A stretch of 64,000 bases of DNA from Cylindrodendrum hubeiense. Its lineage: Eukaryota > Ascomycota > Sordariomycetes > Hypocreales > Nectriaceae. Where the stretch lies: NCBI GenBank assembly GCA_014621425.1, contig JAANBB010000154.1:17016-81015 (forward strand), written 5' to 3'. Shown here one piece after another: positions 22,263 through 33,164 of this stretch (positions are counted from its first letter, which is position 1; each line of letters opens with the position of its first letter). Under the pieces are notes generated by a model. That model was not told the DNA's origin. It ran no database searches and was given only the letters and a program-made list of their open reading frames with translations. The position numbers and the translations under genes are program-made.

Positions 22263-25030
22263 AAAGGACTAACTGAGCCTCTGCCTCAGTTCTCACTCCA
22301 GCCAGTTTTGGCACCCCGGGGTTGACACCCACTCCAGGGGCCATGCTTGCTCGCAACGGAAAACCGTTGGCGATGCCATGTGCACAGGTTGAGATGGAGG
22401 CTCGCTTCGACGAGTATGGGACTCTGCGGGTCCCAATGCCACCCACACCACGAGACCAGTTGCCTGGGCTCCGATCCTGCAACGCCCAGTCCCTGGTGGT
22501 CAGTCGCGGCCTTCGGCGTCTTCAGCGAGGCACGTCGTTGCGCGCTCTGCTGCGTGTCTAGGACATGCAGGCGGCATGTCTCGCTGCGTGCACTCCGACA
22601 GGGCAATCTGGGCTGTGTGCGTCTGCATGTCTCACAGTTCGTCGTCACAGGAGTTCCCAGATCCTCAGGGCGCCCGGGGCCACTGTGATCATAACACACT
22701 TGTTGTCAACCAAATCACAAAACGAGGCAGGCTTGTGGTGTGCGCACTCGTTCCCTACCTAACCAGGTGCCAGGGGAGTTGAAGGGCGGCCACGGCATCG
22801 CATGAAGGATGTGGAGAAGGCGGACGGTCAATACCTGGGTACTAGGCAGACAACTATTGAGACTAGAGGCGGTCTTGGTAAGGCTCCTTCCGCAAGCCCA
22901 GTCCCGAGCGCAAGTTCCTTCCCTCTACTTCGTAGTAGGCTCTGCGCTGGGTGTCCACGTCCCAGCTCTCGAGCCCCTCTCTCGAGCATCACGCATGCAC
23001 AAGGATCTTCCAGCCACTTCTCTGGTCAGTTCTCCCAAGGCCGGAATCTCAAATCTCAAATGCCCAAATCACCGCCGGCGACGACGACATGCACTCATCG
23101 CTGACTGCTTGTATTGTGGGGAGTTGAGAGCTTGGGCCTATTCCCCTGCGCCTATTCCCTGCTTTTCTTCCCAGCGGCACCATCCCCACCATCGCTGCAA
23201 GCTGCAGTAGCCTGGCGGTTTGCAGCCCAGCAAGCCTTGATATGCTCCCCATAATAGCACAGGACCCATACTTAGTGTGGGAGGCCGTTCGCGTTTGTGC
23301 GTCCAGCAATGAAGCGGCAGGTGAGTGCAAAATCTGGCATTGATGAGATTCTGATGTACGAAGCAGCAGCTAGCCACGGCATCTAGCATCGACTAGCCAC
23401 TGTTCCAGGTGTTTGGGCCCAGAACCTTGATCAGTGTCCCGCCCACACAAACACGTTCTCCAACAAGACGGGTGGGAGGGGCTGTCTCATCCATCCCGGC
23501 CCTTGTCAATAGTATTGCCTTTTGGAGCACTGAGTGCCGTCACAGTCGCCACCCTCGTCGTCTCCAATGGTGACAGTACGAACTCGTCGGCGGCGAGACA
23601 TTCTGGAAACACTAGCCGTCTCTCGCCATTTCCAGGAGTCGACGACAACAGGACGTCCGGTTCCCATTCGCTGGCCAGGGCATGCAAAGCGCCCTTCTTG
23701 CCTGGGAATGGCCATCCCACTCGTCTTTCTCTCTTTTTGATTGGCTATTTTTCCATCATTTTCTGCCAATGATCGTGCATGCATCGTTTCACTCCCCAAC
23801 CTTCACCTGGGGCCCTAATGCATGTCTCTCCCTACCTTACTATAGCGGGGCCTCTTATCCGCCGCGCCGAGACCGAACCTGTTCGCCAACCACCACTTGC
23901 ATCTTCATATCAGTTATCGCCGCAATTACGAAATCTAGTCGGCTGCTTACGTTGGCATTATCTGTGCCGCGTCCTTCGTCCCTTACTAAGACCTACCGGC
24001 GAGTTTTGCCCCCAAAAGTGTATCGGCCGAGACCGCGATTCAGAATTCATCCGTGTTTACAAGTGAACGCCAATGCATTGTCCGTCCATCTGAATGCTCA
24101 ACGTCAAGGCTGGCCCCATGATGCAATGGCCAAAGACAACCGGAATCACGAGACCCAAATTATAGGGCTAGGCGGGCCAACGGTCGGTAGTCAAGACATC
24201 GCCCCCCGGCACTGAGACGTCATCATGGAAATCCTGGCCTTGACCGACAAAGCAAGCCATCACGAGGGAGGGCCAGTCTGCCCTGTGAGGTTAGAGCAGC
24301 CTTGGGCCAGGTGACCAAGTGACCTTCGGTCAGTCAGCCCGGCGGCCAAGCCCAGCCATTCCCAACGGTCTGGTAGTGCCCGCGCGGCCCCGACCAACTC
24401 CGTTACCAGAGGGAGCTGAAAGCCGCAGCTTTAAGGTGGCGAGGTTAATGCGCTGGCCGCGTCTATGGCGGCTGTCAACGTCAAAATGCCCAATGTCGAA
24501 CCGGTTTCGGGTCGTCCTGCACGACCGATATTGCTCGGGACTCGGTGCAGACCGGTGTCATCATCTGTTCCAAATGTGGCAATGGGGGAGGCATCCCACC
24601 AGTGCTCCGCCACGCTCGGCCACACTTGGGCCACAACGGCCAAGGGTTTTTTCAAGGTGAGGCTGGTGTCCCGTCGACGTGGCACCTCCCGCGTGGCTGG
24701 GCGCCCCATTCTCACCTGTCAAGCCTCATCCCAACTCAGATCGCGCTGTGGCTGTTTGGAACCGAGCGAATCGCAGCCCCCCGGTGAGAGCGACCCACCT
24801 TTTTCTTGCCGAGATCCCTGCAAAGTCACTCCGATTGCGATCCCAGGTATTCGAGACTTGGCCTGGCGGTGAGGCCAGCAATAGGCGCTTGTGGTGCTTT
24901 GCCTCATTGCCAGCTCATCATCTTCCCAGCCGGTCACGCGCAAGCCGACATGTCTCTAGAGGACCGTTCAAGAAAGAGAAGCGGACTATCAACCAAGTCG
25001 CCAGGTCGTCGGGGGGCTCGAGCAGGCGAA

Positions 25031-25060
25031 CACTGGAGTCCACTGGAGTCAACTGGAGTC
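25031..25060. repeat. 10-bp tandem repeat, 3 units
   Basis: Three copies of (c/a)actggagtc, two identical and one with a changed first base. Confidence 0.9.
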
Positions 25061-25932
25061 GCCAATCCCCAGGTGCTTAGCCGCACTCTCCAATCGTAGC
25101 CGCCATCGGCCTCAGCGACCGGGGGGCTCATCGTGTGAGCAGGGGTTTCGCCACTGCGATTGGCCTGTGGTCTGAGACTCGACGAGTATAGTCTCGGGTA
25201 ACGTGACGGCTTTGGAGGGTCAGGGACGGCTCCATTCTTGGCCAACTCTGTTCGCCACGGCCATGGCCATTGAGGTATGGTCCCATCGGCACGTTTTCTG
25301 GAGGGGCCGGAGGTTGACGATGTCGTCCGAGAATGGGCTGCGTGGCTTACGCTGCTGGATGGGTCGTGAACCTTTTGGGAATGCGGGATTAGCGCGTCGA
25401 CCAGTTGTCTTGCGTAGACCATATCAGGAGCCGCGGGTCTGCCTCTTTCGTTGGCTCGCTGTGCTAGGAGACCATCGCGTGCTCGCTCCGCTATACTGGG
25501 TCGTGACAACATTGTTGGTCAGTCAGAAACTTGTCCTTCTCGGCCGTGACTGGTGGTCTCCTGTCCTGCCCTAAGATGTGCTTCTATGACTCCAAGGCCG
25601 TCTTTGCTCGGCAGGCCTCTCCTTCTCGTTGTGATAGGGCTGAGTCTTGTCTCTGTTATCAGCAGCCCTGCCTTAACTGGGACGGCCAATGTTCCCAATG
25701 GAGGCGCCCCCCATCACGGCTGAATGCCCCATTCTCAGCTTCAGGTCGAACGCCTCTGAGGGTTACACGGGGACGAATAGTCTGTGAGTGTCAGTTGTCT
25801 CCGACGATGCGGCCCCATCACTAAGGGACGCGGGCTTCAGGCGACCGCTGCGCTGGCCTCCCCATCAACCCACCTCGCGAGACTTCCGGTGGTCGGCACC
25901 AGACTGGTCCATGTTTTCGCTTATTCGCGTTG

Positions 25933-25965
25933 GCCCTCGCATCCTACATGGTAGGATGCGAGGGC
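25933..25965. repeat. Perfect 15-bp inverted repeat with 3-base loop
   Basis: The arm gccctcgcatcctac is followed by atg and then its exact reverse complement. The transcript of either strand would form a GC-rich 15-bp hairpin with a minimal loop. It lies in non-coding DNA about 1 kb downstream of the Tho1-like gene's stop. Its function is unknown; see findings. Confidence 0.9.
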
Positions 25966-27011
25966 TGTGTTGCCCGTCCAGGGCCCGTATCGTAAGTCAG
26001 CACCTCAACTCACGCTTCCCAGTGGCTCCGGCTGCGAAACGCTAGGGCGCGGGAGTCTGTCGAGCGGAGCCTGGACGACGGTGCACGTCCATCCGTCGAG
26101 CTAGGGAGCCTCCCCGCCCTCCCTCTCTCCCCGGCAGGCTTGGCTGTCTTCGTAGCAGCGAATGGTTGTGCGAGAGGGTGTGAAGGATTTGCTCCGATGC
26201 ATCTGGATTCAGTCACGGGAAAGGGGCGAGGACGAGCGAGACCCAGCCAGCCCCTAACTACTGCTTGCGAAGTTTTTTCTCTTCGCTTTGTTGTCATCAA
26301 CCGCTTGATACGATTCGACAATTCCGTTGGGCCCGGTCGAGACCAACCGGAGTTGACACAAACGAATCTGGTCATGGCCGATAAGCCTTGGAGGATGTCC
26401 TCAAACCAGTCTGTTCACGTATTAGCAAGCTGTCTCCTGGGGTTGGCTCGCGCAGATCTCGAGCCGTCGTCCCACACACGCTTTGCACTGATGTGCGGGC
26501 GTTAACACTGCGCTATTGACCCTCCTCGATCCAATCCTGATATTGTCGACATGGCGTTGCTGAAAATTACTTCCAGACCTGGCAGAGGTGGCAAACGCGG
26601 TTATGATGGATGCCAACCGCAGCTACCCGAGTTGTCGTGCAATGAATACCATCTAGTGTAGAAGCGAGATGATCGATGCCATGAATGAGGGAGGTAGTAG
26701 GAGACGGAGAGAGTCCTCTTCGACTGACAAAACCATGGCAGTCTAAGTCTATCATCTATGCATCACTGATACAGACGGGAAAGTCGTGGAGAAATATGAG
26801 ACGTGCTGACTTGATCCCCCGCAACGCCGATTCCTGTTTATTCTCTTTTTCCCTTCATACTTTGCGCTTAAAAATAGTAGTTTTACATCTCAAAATCCGG
26901 TTGCGTGTCTGGAACCTCTGCTCCTCTCATCCCGCAATCTTGCCCTGTTTCGAGCCGAAAATCGTTCATCCACAGCCATAGACACAATGTTCTCGTCCGC
27001 CTGAAGTTTGT

Positions 27012-27924
27012 CTAGTTCGAGGCAAACCGAGCTGCGCGCTTCTCTGCCTTGGCCTTCTCCGAAGGGTCGTTGAGGATGCCTCTAGGGGCACCGGCATCCC
27101 TTCGAGAACCGCCTTCACGGCCGCCTTCACGACCGCCCTCGCGTCCGCCTTCACGTCCGCCTTCACGTCCGCCCTCGCGGGCACCGTCACGGCCACCGTC
27201 GCGTCCGCCACGGCCTCGTCGTCGACCACCGCTCCTTCGGTCGAGGCTCTGTCGCTTGTTGTTGCGAGTGTTGTCACCCTCGGTACGGTCACGGCCACGC
27301 TTGAGGGGGCGCTCAGGAAGGGCAGAGTCGAGGCTGGTAGCCAGATCCTTCTCGTCGAGACCAAAGCGCTTGGAGCGGTCGGTGCGTTTCTGTGAATCAG
27401 CATCTTCCTCGAGGCCGAATCGCTTGGCACGGTCGGCGCGCTTCTTGGCCTCCTCATCAGCGGCGGTGGAGGAGAGGCCCATAGCGTAGGACTGAGCGGG
27501 CTCAGCGGGCTTCTCCTCTGACTCAACAGGCTTCTCCTCGGTGACCTCCTCGGCTGGCTCGGTCGCAGCGGGAGCTGCCTCAGCGGCGGGAGCCTCAACC
27601 ACGGGCTCGGCAGCAGCCGCGACAGGCGCGGCAGCAGGAGCAGCAGGAGCAGCAGGAGCCTCGTCGTCACTGTAGCTGATCTCGTCCTCCTTGTTCTCGG
27701 CTGGAAAAGCATGCGGGTTAGCTGAATGACGCTCCGGGTAACGAGTTTGCGCGCGCGCGCGCAGTCGCAGGGGCAGACGTACCAGGCTTGTCGTCGCTCT
27801 CAGCCTTCTTATCGTTCTCTTGCAGGCGCGCAATCAAGTCGGCCTTGTTGCCGGTCTGCGGCAAGCCCTTCTCGGCCAGGAGCTTCTTCAGCTCCGGCAC
27901 CTTGAGTGACGAGTACTCGGCCAT
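27012..27924 (-). CDS. tho1: Tho1/SARNP-type SAP-domain protein (mRNA export)
   Basis: Two exons (27924-27783 and 27700-27012) encode 276 residues. The intron 27782-27701 has a GTACGT donor and TTTTCCAG acceptor and includes a (GC)n run. The ATG sits in a GCCATGG context. Residues about 3-38 are a SAP DNA/RNA-binding domain (Y-S-S-L-K-V-P-E-L-K-K-L-L, then G-N-K-A-D-L-I-A-R-L). An Ala/Glu/Pro-rich linker follows, then two copies of the Tho1/MOS11 C-terminal motif: R-A-D-R-A-K-R-F-G-L and R-T-D-R-S-K-R-F-G-L. Next come basic R-G-G and repeated G-G-R-E units, and a terminal K-A-E-K-R-A-A-R-F. In yeast Tho1 and human SARNP/CIP29 these elements bind nascent RNA and the Sub2/UAP56 helicase to package mRNA for export. 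Family assignment is firm; the export role here follows from the family. Confidence 0.9.
27128..27182. repeat. Coding tandem repeat (G-G-R-E units)
   Basis: Twelve-base units such as cgtccgccttca and cgaccgccctcg lie head to tail inside the Tho1-like gene and encode repeated Gly-Gly-Arg-Glu. Such arrays expand and contract easily, so repeat number may differ between strains. Confidence 0.8.
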
Positions 27925-28422
27925 GGCGCGCGTTTGGGGAGGGAGGGAGCTTGGGATGGAGAGGGTGGAGATGGTCGCCGGGGATAGCAGATGCTGGGAA
28001 GTGCGAAGGCGGATGCGATTGCGAAGAGCGCCGAGGAGAGGATGCAGACGAGGGGGTTGACGAAAGGGAGGGATGGAGATGGAGATGGGGAGGCGGAGTC
28101 GTCTTTGTCGGGACGAGTGCTTGGGTGGATGACGCTGGATGGGATTTTAGTGGGACGCGCGCCTTGGGCCTTTGTTGGCCTCTGGCCTCGAGCCAGTCGC
28201 CAGCTTTTGCGCCCTGCGTGGGTGTTCTTTGTTCGCAGGGCGATGCGCACGGGCCACATGTACTCTTTGCCTGCCGCTCCGCTATTTTCAGGGACCAAGC
28301 ACAGATTAGCTCCACGCCAGCTCCAGGGTCAATCCATCCAAAAGGAAAACAATTGAAGCATATTACGGCATGTTACAGCACACAAGGGCCAAATGTGTGC
28401 GCTTGTGGCATCGCCACTAAAG

Positions 28423-28436
28423 CCTACCTAGGTAGG
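28423..28436. repeat. 14-bp perfect palindrome CCTACCTAGGTAGG
   Basis: A perfect 14-bp palindrome. Motifs of this CTAGG/CCTAG type recur in some filamentous fungal genomes. It could be a protein-binding site or a chance palindrome; nothing here decides that. Confidence 0.6.
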
Positions 28437-29640
28437 TACTTTAAGTTCTTACCAAAACTCAAAGAGAAACTTGTACTGATACCCACCTCGTGTTTAGGGA
28501 GGAATTGTTCTCAAGTATTATACCCTCGTATCGATCCCGTCCTGAATATCACGGAGGCCGTGCCGGCAGGTGCGCCAAACAAGTCAAAGGAAGCACCATT
28601 AAGCATAGTGGTTAACAAGGTCTTGTGCGTATAAATTGGGAGAGATGATATCAACTGGATCAACAGTCAAGTGCACGCATCATGACCTGCGATTCCATGG
28701 TGTATTCCGTGGTTGTCAATTATCTTTATGCTTGAGAAACCTACCCTAAACGCTGTCCATCAATGGGGCTTCCACGACGACGTCGATGAATACGGATTCC
28801 CATGCCCGCTGGGGACCTTTGGTATCTGTGGATTCTAGACTGTCTCCAATATTATGTAAGGTATCGACTTCATGTGGTCTACCACTTTCATGTTGCGTGT
28901 CGAGGTCATTCACGAGTGCGTGGGGTGACATGCCCAGGCGCTGTTGTCGCCAGAATATGTCTCGAATACCAGCCTTATTTCTTCATACAGTAGCCTCTCA
29001 GTGCTCGGATAGAATCTGAAAGAGAAGGGATCTTGCCCGTGGGGGAACATTGACTCTGCTCCATTCCGCGATGGAGTAGAAGACACAGTGTTGTAGATTT
29101 AAAGACATAGAAAATAAGGGGAGAATGAGGAGGTAAAGAAGCTGGAGATGAGCGAGAAAAAAAATCAGAGGCAATTGGTCCGTCCTATATTACTCGGGCA
29201 TTGGCTCCGCTGGTGTGCTCGTGTTGTGAGTGCTGGGCTGAGTGCCACATACCTGTCCTATCTATACAGAGGTTGAGTGGCTGCGTTCGTCACCTATCAA
29301 CTGTCAGCGGTATCCCCTATTTTGGGCTTCACCTGAAGCTCCATCGTCGACCCGCTTGACTGACGAGATGGCATCATCGACGTCGTAAAAAGACGCGCGT
29401 ATTGCCATGGGGGTCCTGACACTGCCTCAGTGGGCGTGCAGCTTCTTATCAAAGAGCACGACCAAGAAAGTTGGGGGGGCGAGCGAGATTGCTGCCAAGA
29501 GTTGGCCAACACAGCGGCCGGTGGAGTGGACGCCCTCGGTAGCTCATACTGAGTGAGGCTGGGAAGGTCGGCAGCGTATGGAGCGGTAGTTGGAAGCAAG
29601 CTACCCCGGAGATGTGGTCAGCGTCAGACGGACGGCTGTG

Positions 29641-29706
29641 ACGCTGAGTGACGTTAGGTGGCATTGGGTGACATTGGGAGACACTAGGCGACATTGGGTG
29701 ACATTG
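29641..29706. repeat. 10-bp degenerate tandem repeat, about 7 units
   Basis: Units such as acgttaggtg, gcattgggtg and acattgggag follow each other in exact 10-base register, with the best-conserved copy acattgggtg. The period of one helical turn is notable but may be coincidence. Confidence 0.85.
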
Positions 29707-30478
29707 AAGAACTCTCCAAGGCTTCGCTCGTAAATTGATGCTCGAATCCTGCAGAGCTGTCAGAAGCAAAAGTGGAGGGCGGCGAGCCACCAAACAGCCC
29801 AACGTGACTTTAATTGCCCGTTCCCCAGACTGAGACCACCAGATCTGCCCCCGACTCCCGGCGCCGGTGGCGGCTCCACTTGGCCTCGCGAACGCCAAGT
29901 GCTAAGGGGGCCTCGAGCGCCGAGTGGCTACTGGTGGCCCCTTGTGGCATTCGAGAGCAGATTTAGAAGCTGCGGCCGGGGCACATGTCCATGTTCTTTC
30001 CCCCCCTGTCCACTGTCTGCTGTCCGCTGTCCGCTGCTTCCAGTCTTCCTTTGCATGCCCGCGCAACTCAATCTCGACCAGCCTCTTCGTGCTTTCATTG
30101 TGCACATCGCCCGTTGTCGCATACTCTTGGCGCCCACCGCGTTATTGCTGCATACTGCTTGGTACTGTTACTTCCTCACGGCCACTGCGACACACCGACG
30201 TTGCGACCGCCAGACACACGTCGCGACGCACGCCCGCTAAGCAAGCTCCGAAACCATCCATCACACGACGAACTGAGCTTCCCCGCCATCACCACCCTCC
30301 TTTCATCCCCCGTCCTCTACGCCATGCGATAGCGGCCCGCCCCAGGAAGATGCGAATAGCCCAACCCTCGGCCCTGCTCCCGAATGCCCGACCTACCCGC
30401 TGCTACTTAGCTGCTGCCGCTTGACGTGGCTCCTGGCAGACTCTCTCCAATTTCTCTAACCCTCTTGCCTCGACGTCT

Positions 30479-30517
30479 CGACACCTCGACACTTCGACAC
30501 TTCGACACCTCGACACC
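30479..30517. repeat. 8-bp tandem repeat next to the dcr2-like start codon
   Basis: Five copies of cgacac(ct/tt/cg) end 11 bases before the ATG at 30528, so the array is probably in the 5' leader of that mRNA. Confidence 0.85.
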
Positions 30518-30527
30518 GTCCCTCAAG

Positions 30528-32437
30528 ATGATGACCCGACGCATGGTGAGCCGCTCTCCCCCACCTCCCGACAGCCTCGCTCCCTTGGTTCTTGCCATGA
30601 ATCTCTAGCCATGAATCTCTAGCTAACCTCTCTTTCGCGCCATCCAGGTCCGGGCCATCGTCCAGCTCGCGAGCGCCGCCACCTTCACCTTCCTCGTCGT
30701 CTTTCTCCTCGACCGGAATTACCGAGTCCTCCCTAACGCCATCCATGGCTATATGCCCTCTCACCACCCGGGCCTAGTGATAACCGACGTTACCGTCGCC
30801 ACATGTTCCAGTCTCAACCTTTTCTCCTCATGCGACCTCGATCCTAAGAAATGGCATCGCCTCGACAAAGACCTGTATCTCGGCAAGACCTGGATCTCGA
30901 CTGCATACATCTTTGTCAGCCGCAAGCATGAGGAGGAGCTCACCGAGGACGACAAGGTGGTAGTGGATGTTTCTGTCGGCAGACTCCAACCTGCCCCCAA
31001 GGGCGAGTCGGACGAACGGTGGGAAAAGCGCCCGAATGGCCTATGGATCAAGCGATCAGCCAAGCCGAAAGCGAGCGACTCGAACCAGGCTGTGACGGAA
31101 CTCGATGTTCTCTTCGGAGACGATGCTGTCGAAGCCAGAGACGGCTGGGCCATTACGGGTACTCCTCTGCTCCTCAAGACAGGCGGCCACCTGCCCTGCG
31201 TGCAGCTGTCTGTCCGCCAGGGTCCCCATCGTGAGATCAAGAAGCCCGTGCCCAGAATCGGGCAGCATGGCCGCTTCAAGATCTTGCAGATTGGTGATTT
31301 GCATCTTAGCACCGGTGTTGGCAAATGCCGCGAACCTGTGCCAGACTCGTACAACGGTGGCCACTGTGACGCCGACCCCAGGACCCTGGATTTTGTCGCC
31401 AGGATCCTTGATGAGGAGAAGCCTGACTTTGTCGTACTAAGTGGGGACCAAGTCAATGGAGACACAGCTCCGGATGCGCCAACGGTCAGTCCTCGAATCT
31501 CATAGCTAACTCAGCTCACTAACCCTTCGCAGGCCATCTACAAGTGGGCGTCTCTCCTGGTTGAGCGCAAGCTTCCGTACGCCGCCATTTTTGGCAACCA
31601 CGATGACGAAAAGACCATGTCTCGCGAGGCTCAGATGGCTCTCATGGAATCGCTTCCCTACTCCCTTTCTGCCGCCGGCCCTGCTGATATCGACGGCGTG
31701 GGCAACTACTACGTCGAGATTCTTGCACGTGGCAAGTCGGACCACTCGGCCTTGACCATTTACTTCTTCGACACCCACGCCTACTCTTCCGATGAACGCA
31801 AGTACCCTGGCTATGACTGGGTGAAGCCCAATCAGATTGAGTGGTTCAAGAAGACGGCCGCCAGCCTTAAGAAGAACCACCAGCAGTATACCCACCGCCA
31901 CATGGATATCGCCTTTATCCACATTCCCATGACGGAATACGCCGACCCCGCGTTGCCCCGTGTTGGTGCGTGGACGGAGGGTGTTACTGCCCCGGTATTC
32001 AACTCGGGCTTCCGCGATGCTCTGGTCGAAGAAAACATCCTCATGGTCAGCGCTGGACAGTAAGTCATGCCTTGCTTCTCTCTCATCCAACCCATATCTA
32101 ACACAACCCCCTTAGTGATCACTGTAACGATTATTGCTCGCTCACTTCGGAAGGCGAGGACGAAGAAAATAAGACTCCAGCCATGTGGATGTGCTACGCT
32201 GGCGGCGCCGGTTTCGGTGGCTACGCCGGCTACGGCGGTTACGTCCGCAGGTTACGTCTCTTTGAGGTTGACATGAACGAGGCCCGAATCAAGACTTGGA
32301 AGAGGCTCGAGTACGGTGACACTGCTGCTCGTATCGACGAGCAGATTATTGTCGACGGCGGTAAGGCTAAGGGAAAGGCCCCTGACGCCCCACCACCCCC
32401 GGCCGAGGCCGAGGCCCCGGCTCCGGCCCAGGCATAG
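30528..32437 (+). CDS. dcr2: Dcr2/Sia1-type calcineurin-like phosphoesterase, membrane anchored
   Basis: Four exons (30528-30545, 30648-31484, 31533-32059, 32116-32437) encode 567 residues. The first exon is only 18 bases (M-M-T-R-R-M). The introns have GTGAGC, GTCAGT and GTAAGT donors and CAG, CAG and TAG acceptors. Residues about 8-27 are a signal-anchor segment. An N-terminal region (D-L-D-P-K-K-W-H-R-L-D-K-D-L-Y-L-G-K) matches the conserved part before the catalytic domain in Dcr2 proteins. Metallophosphoesterase motifs follow in order: I-G-D-L-H near 221-225, L-S-G-D-Q-V-N-G, F-G-N-H-D-D, I-H-I-P, and S-A-G-H-D-H-C-N-D-Y, the last rebuilt across the third intron. The family binds two metal ions. 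Yeast Dcr2 dephosphorylates Sic1 and Ire1, and Sia1 is a relative; the role here follows from the family. The tail is Ala/Pro-rich. Confidence 0.9.
30594..30621. repeat. 14-bp exact duplication inside intron 1
   Basis: Two adjacent identical copies of gccatgaatctcta lie in the first intron of the dcr2-like gene, just before its CTAAC branch site. They look like a recent slippage duplication. Confidence 0.85.
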
Positions 32438-33164
32438 GATGAGACCCCCTAACTCCCAGGTCCCGAGTCCATCCACACGACTTATATACATTTTTCGACC
32501 TATGCCTTTTGGAAAGATATCCCCGTCGAGCATCGAGCGCCTCTCTCCCAAGCCAGCGTCGTCGCCATCGATATTTTTTTCACGGCGATTTCTCCCCTAT
32601 ATGTTTTGTTTTGAGTCACATCTTCTCTTCTTGTATCCATGTCTTAGGGAAGGCGGTTTTGTTTTCATCGAGTCGGTCGCTACACACTATAGAACTGGGG
32701 GGTGGGTTGTCCACCTTGGCATACGGATCCCGTTTCGTCTTTGGATGTTGATGGGAGTGAAAACGGTGTCTTTCGTTTCGTTATTGCGGTTGTATTGTAT
32801 GATATCTGGAGAAAAAAGATCCCACTTCTGCTTTGGGTGGTGCATACGGACGGGTGGGATGGGGATGGAGTGGATATACATGGCGCTGTTTCTGATGCAA
32901 GATTATGTCTACTGTGATGTGATGCGATATCGACCATCTGACAAGATGTCATAAGCACTTTCATCAACGGATGCTCGTTTCTCGCTTTTTGTGAATCAAT
33001 ATTCCTCATCTTCGTGTTTGTCATGTACGTCGTGAAGCGTACATCCCAACTCCATCGCTGAAGCCAACAAGCATACCCAATCCCAACGCCTATGCTGGTA
33101 ATAAATCACAAAATGCCCCATAAAACGCATGCCCCTAGAATTACAACATGCCCGTGAAGCCATG
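32438..33164. other. Shared 3' region of convergent genes
   Basis: No gene is seen. It is AT-richer and lies between the stop codons of the dcr2-like gene (+) and the NLR-like gene (-), so it holds both 3' UTRs. Confidence 0.6.

Larger units (their letters stand above)
20721..27011. other. 6.3-kb gene-free interval
   Basis: About 600 bases next to 20720 are the probable promoter and leader of the large methyltransferase-domain gene. The rest is GC-rich with many short overlapping frames on both strands, none with a recognisable domain, consistent codon pattern or splice-joinable partner. It contains a 12-bp tandem repeat (22227-22262), a 10-bp tandem repeat (25031-25060) and a perfect 15-bp inverted repeat (25933-25965). 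The right end is the 3' region of the Tho1-like gene. A long non-coding RNA cannot be excluded. Confidence 0.5.
27925..30527. other. Divergent intergenic region between tho1-like and dcr2-like genes
   Basis: Both genes are transcribed outward, so both promoters lie here. No coding region is recognised. It holds a CCTACCTAGGTAGG palindrome (28423-28436), a 7-unit 10-bp repeat (29641-29706) and an 8-bp repeat next to the dcr2-like start (30479-30517). The minus-strand frames across 29449-29898 partly translate the 10-bp repeat and are not called. Confidence 0.55.

Noticed and set aside
28590..28660. tRNA-like A-box (agcatagtggttaaca)
   Set aside because: No B-box with GGTTCNANNCC at the right distance and no acceptor-stem pairing.
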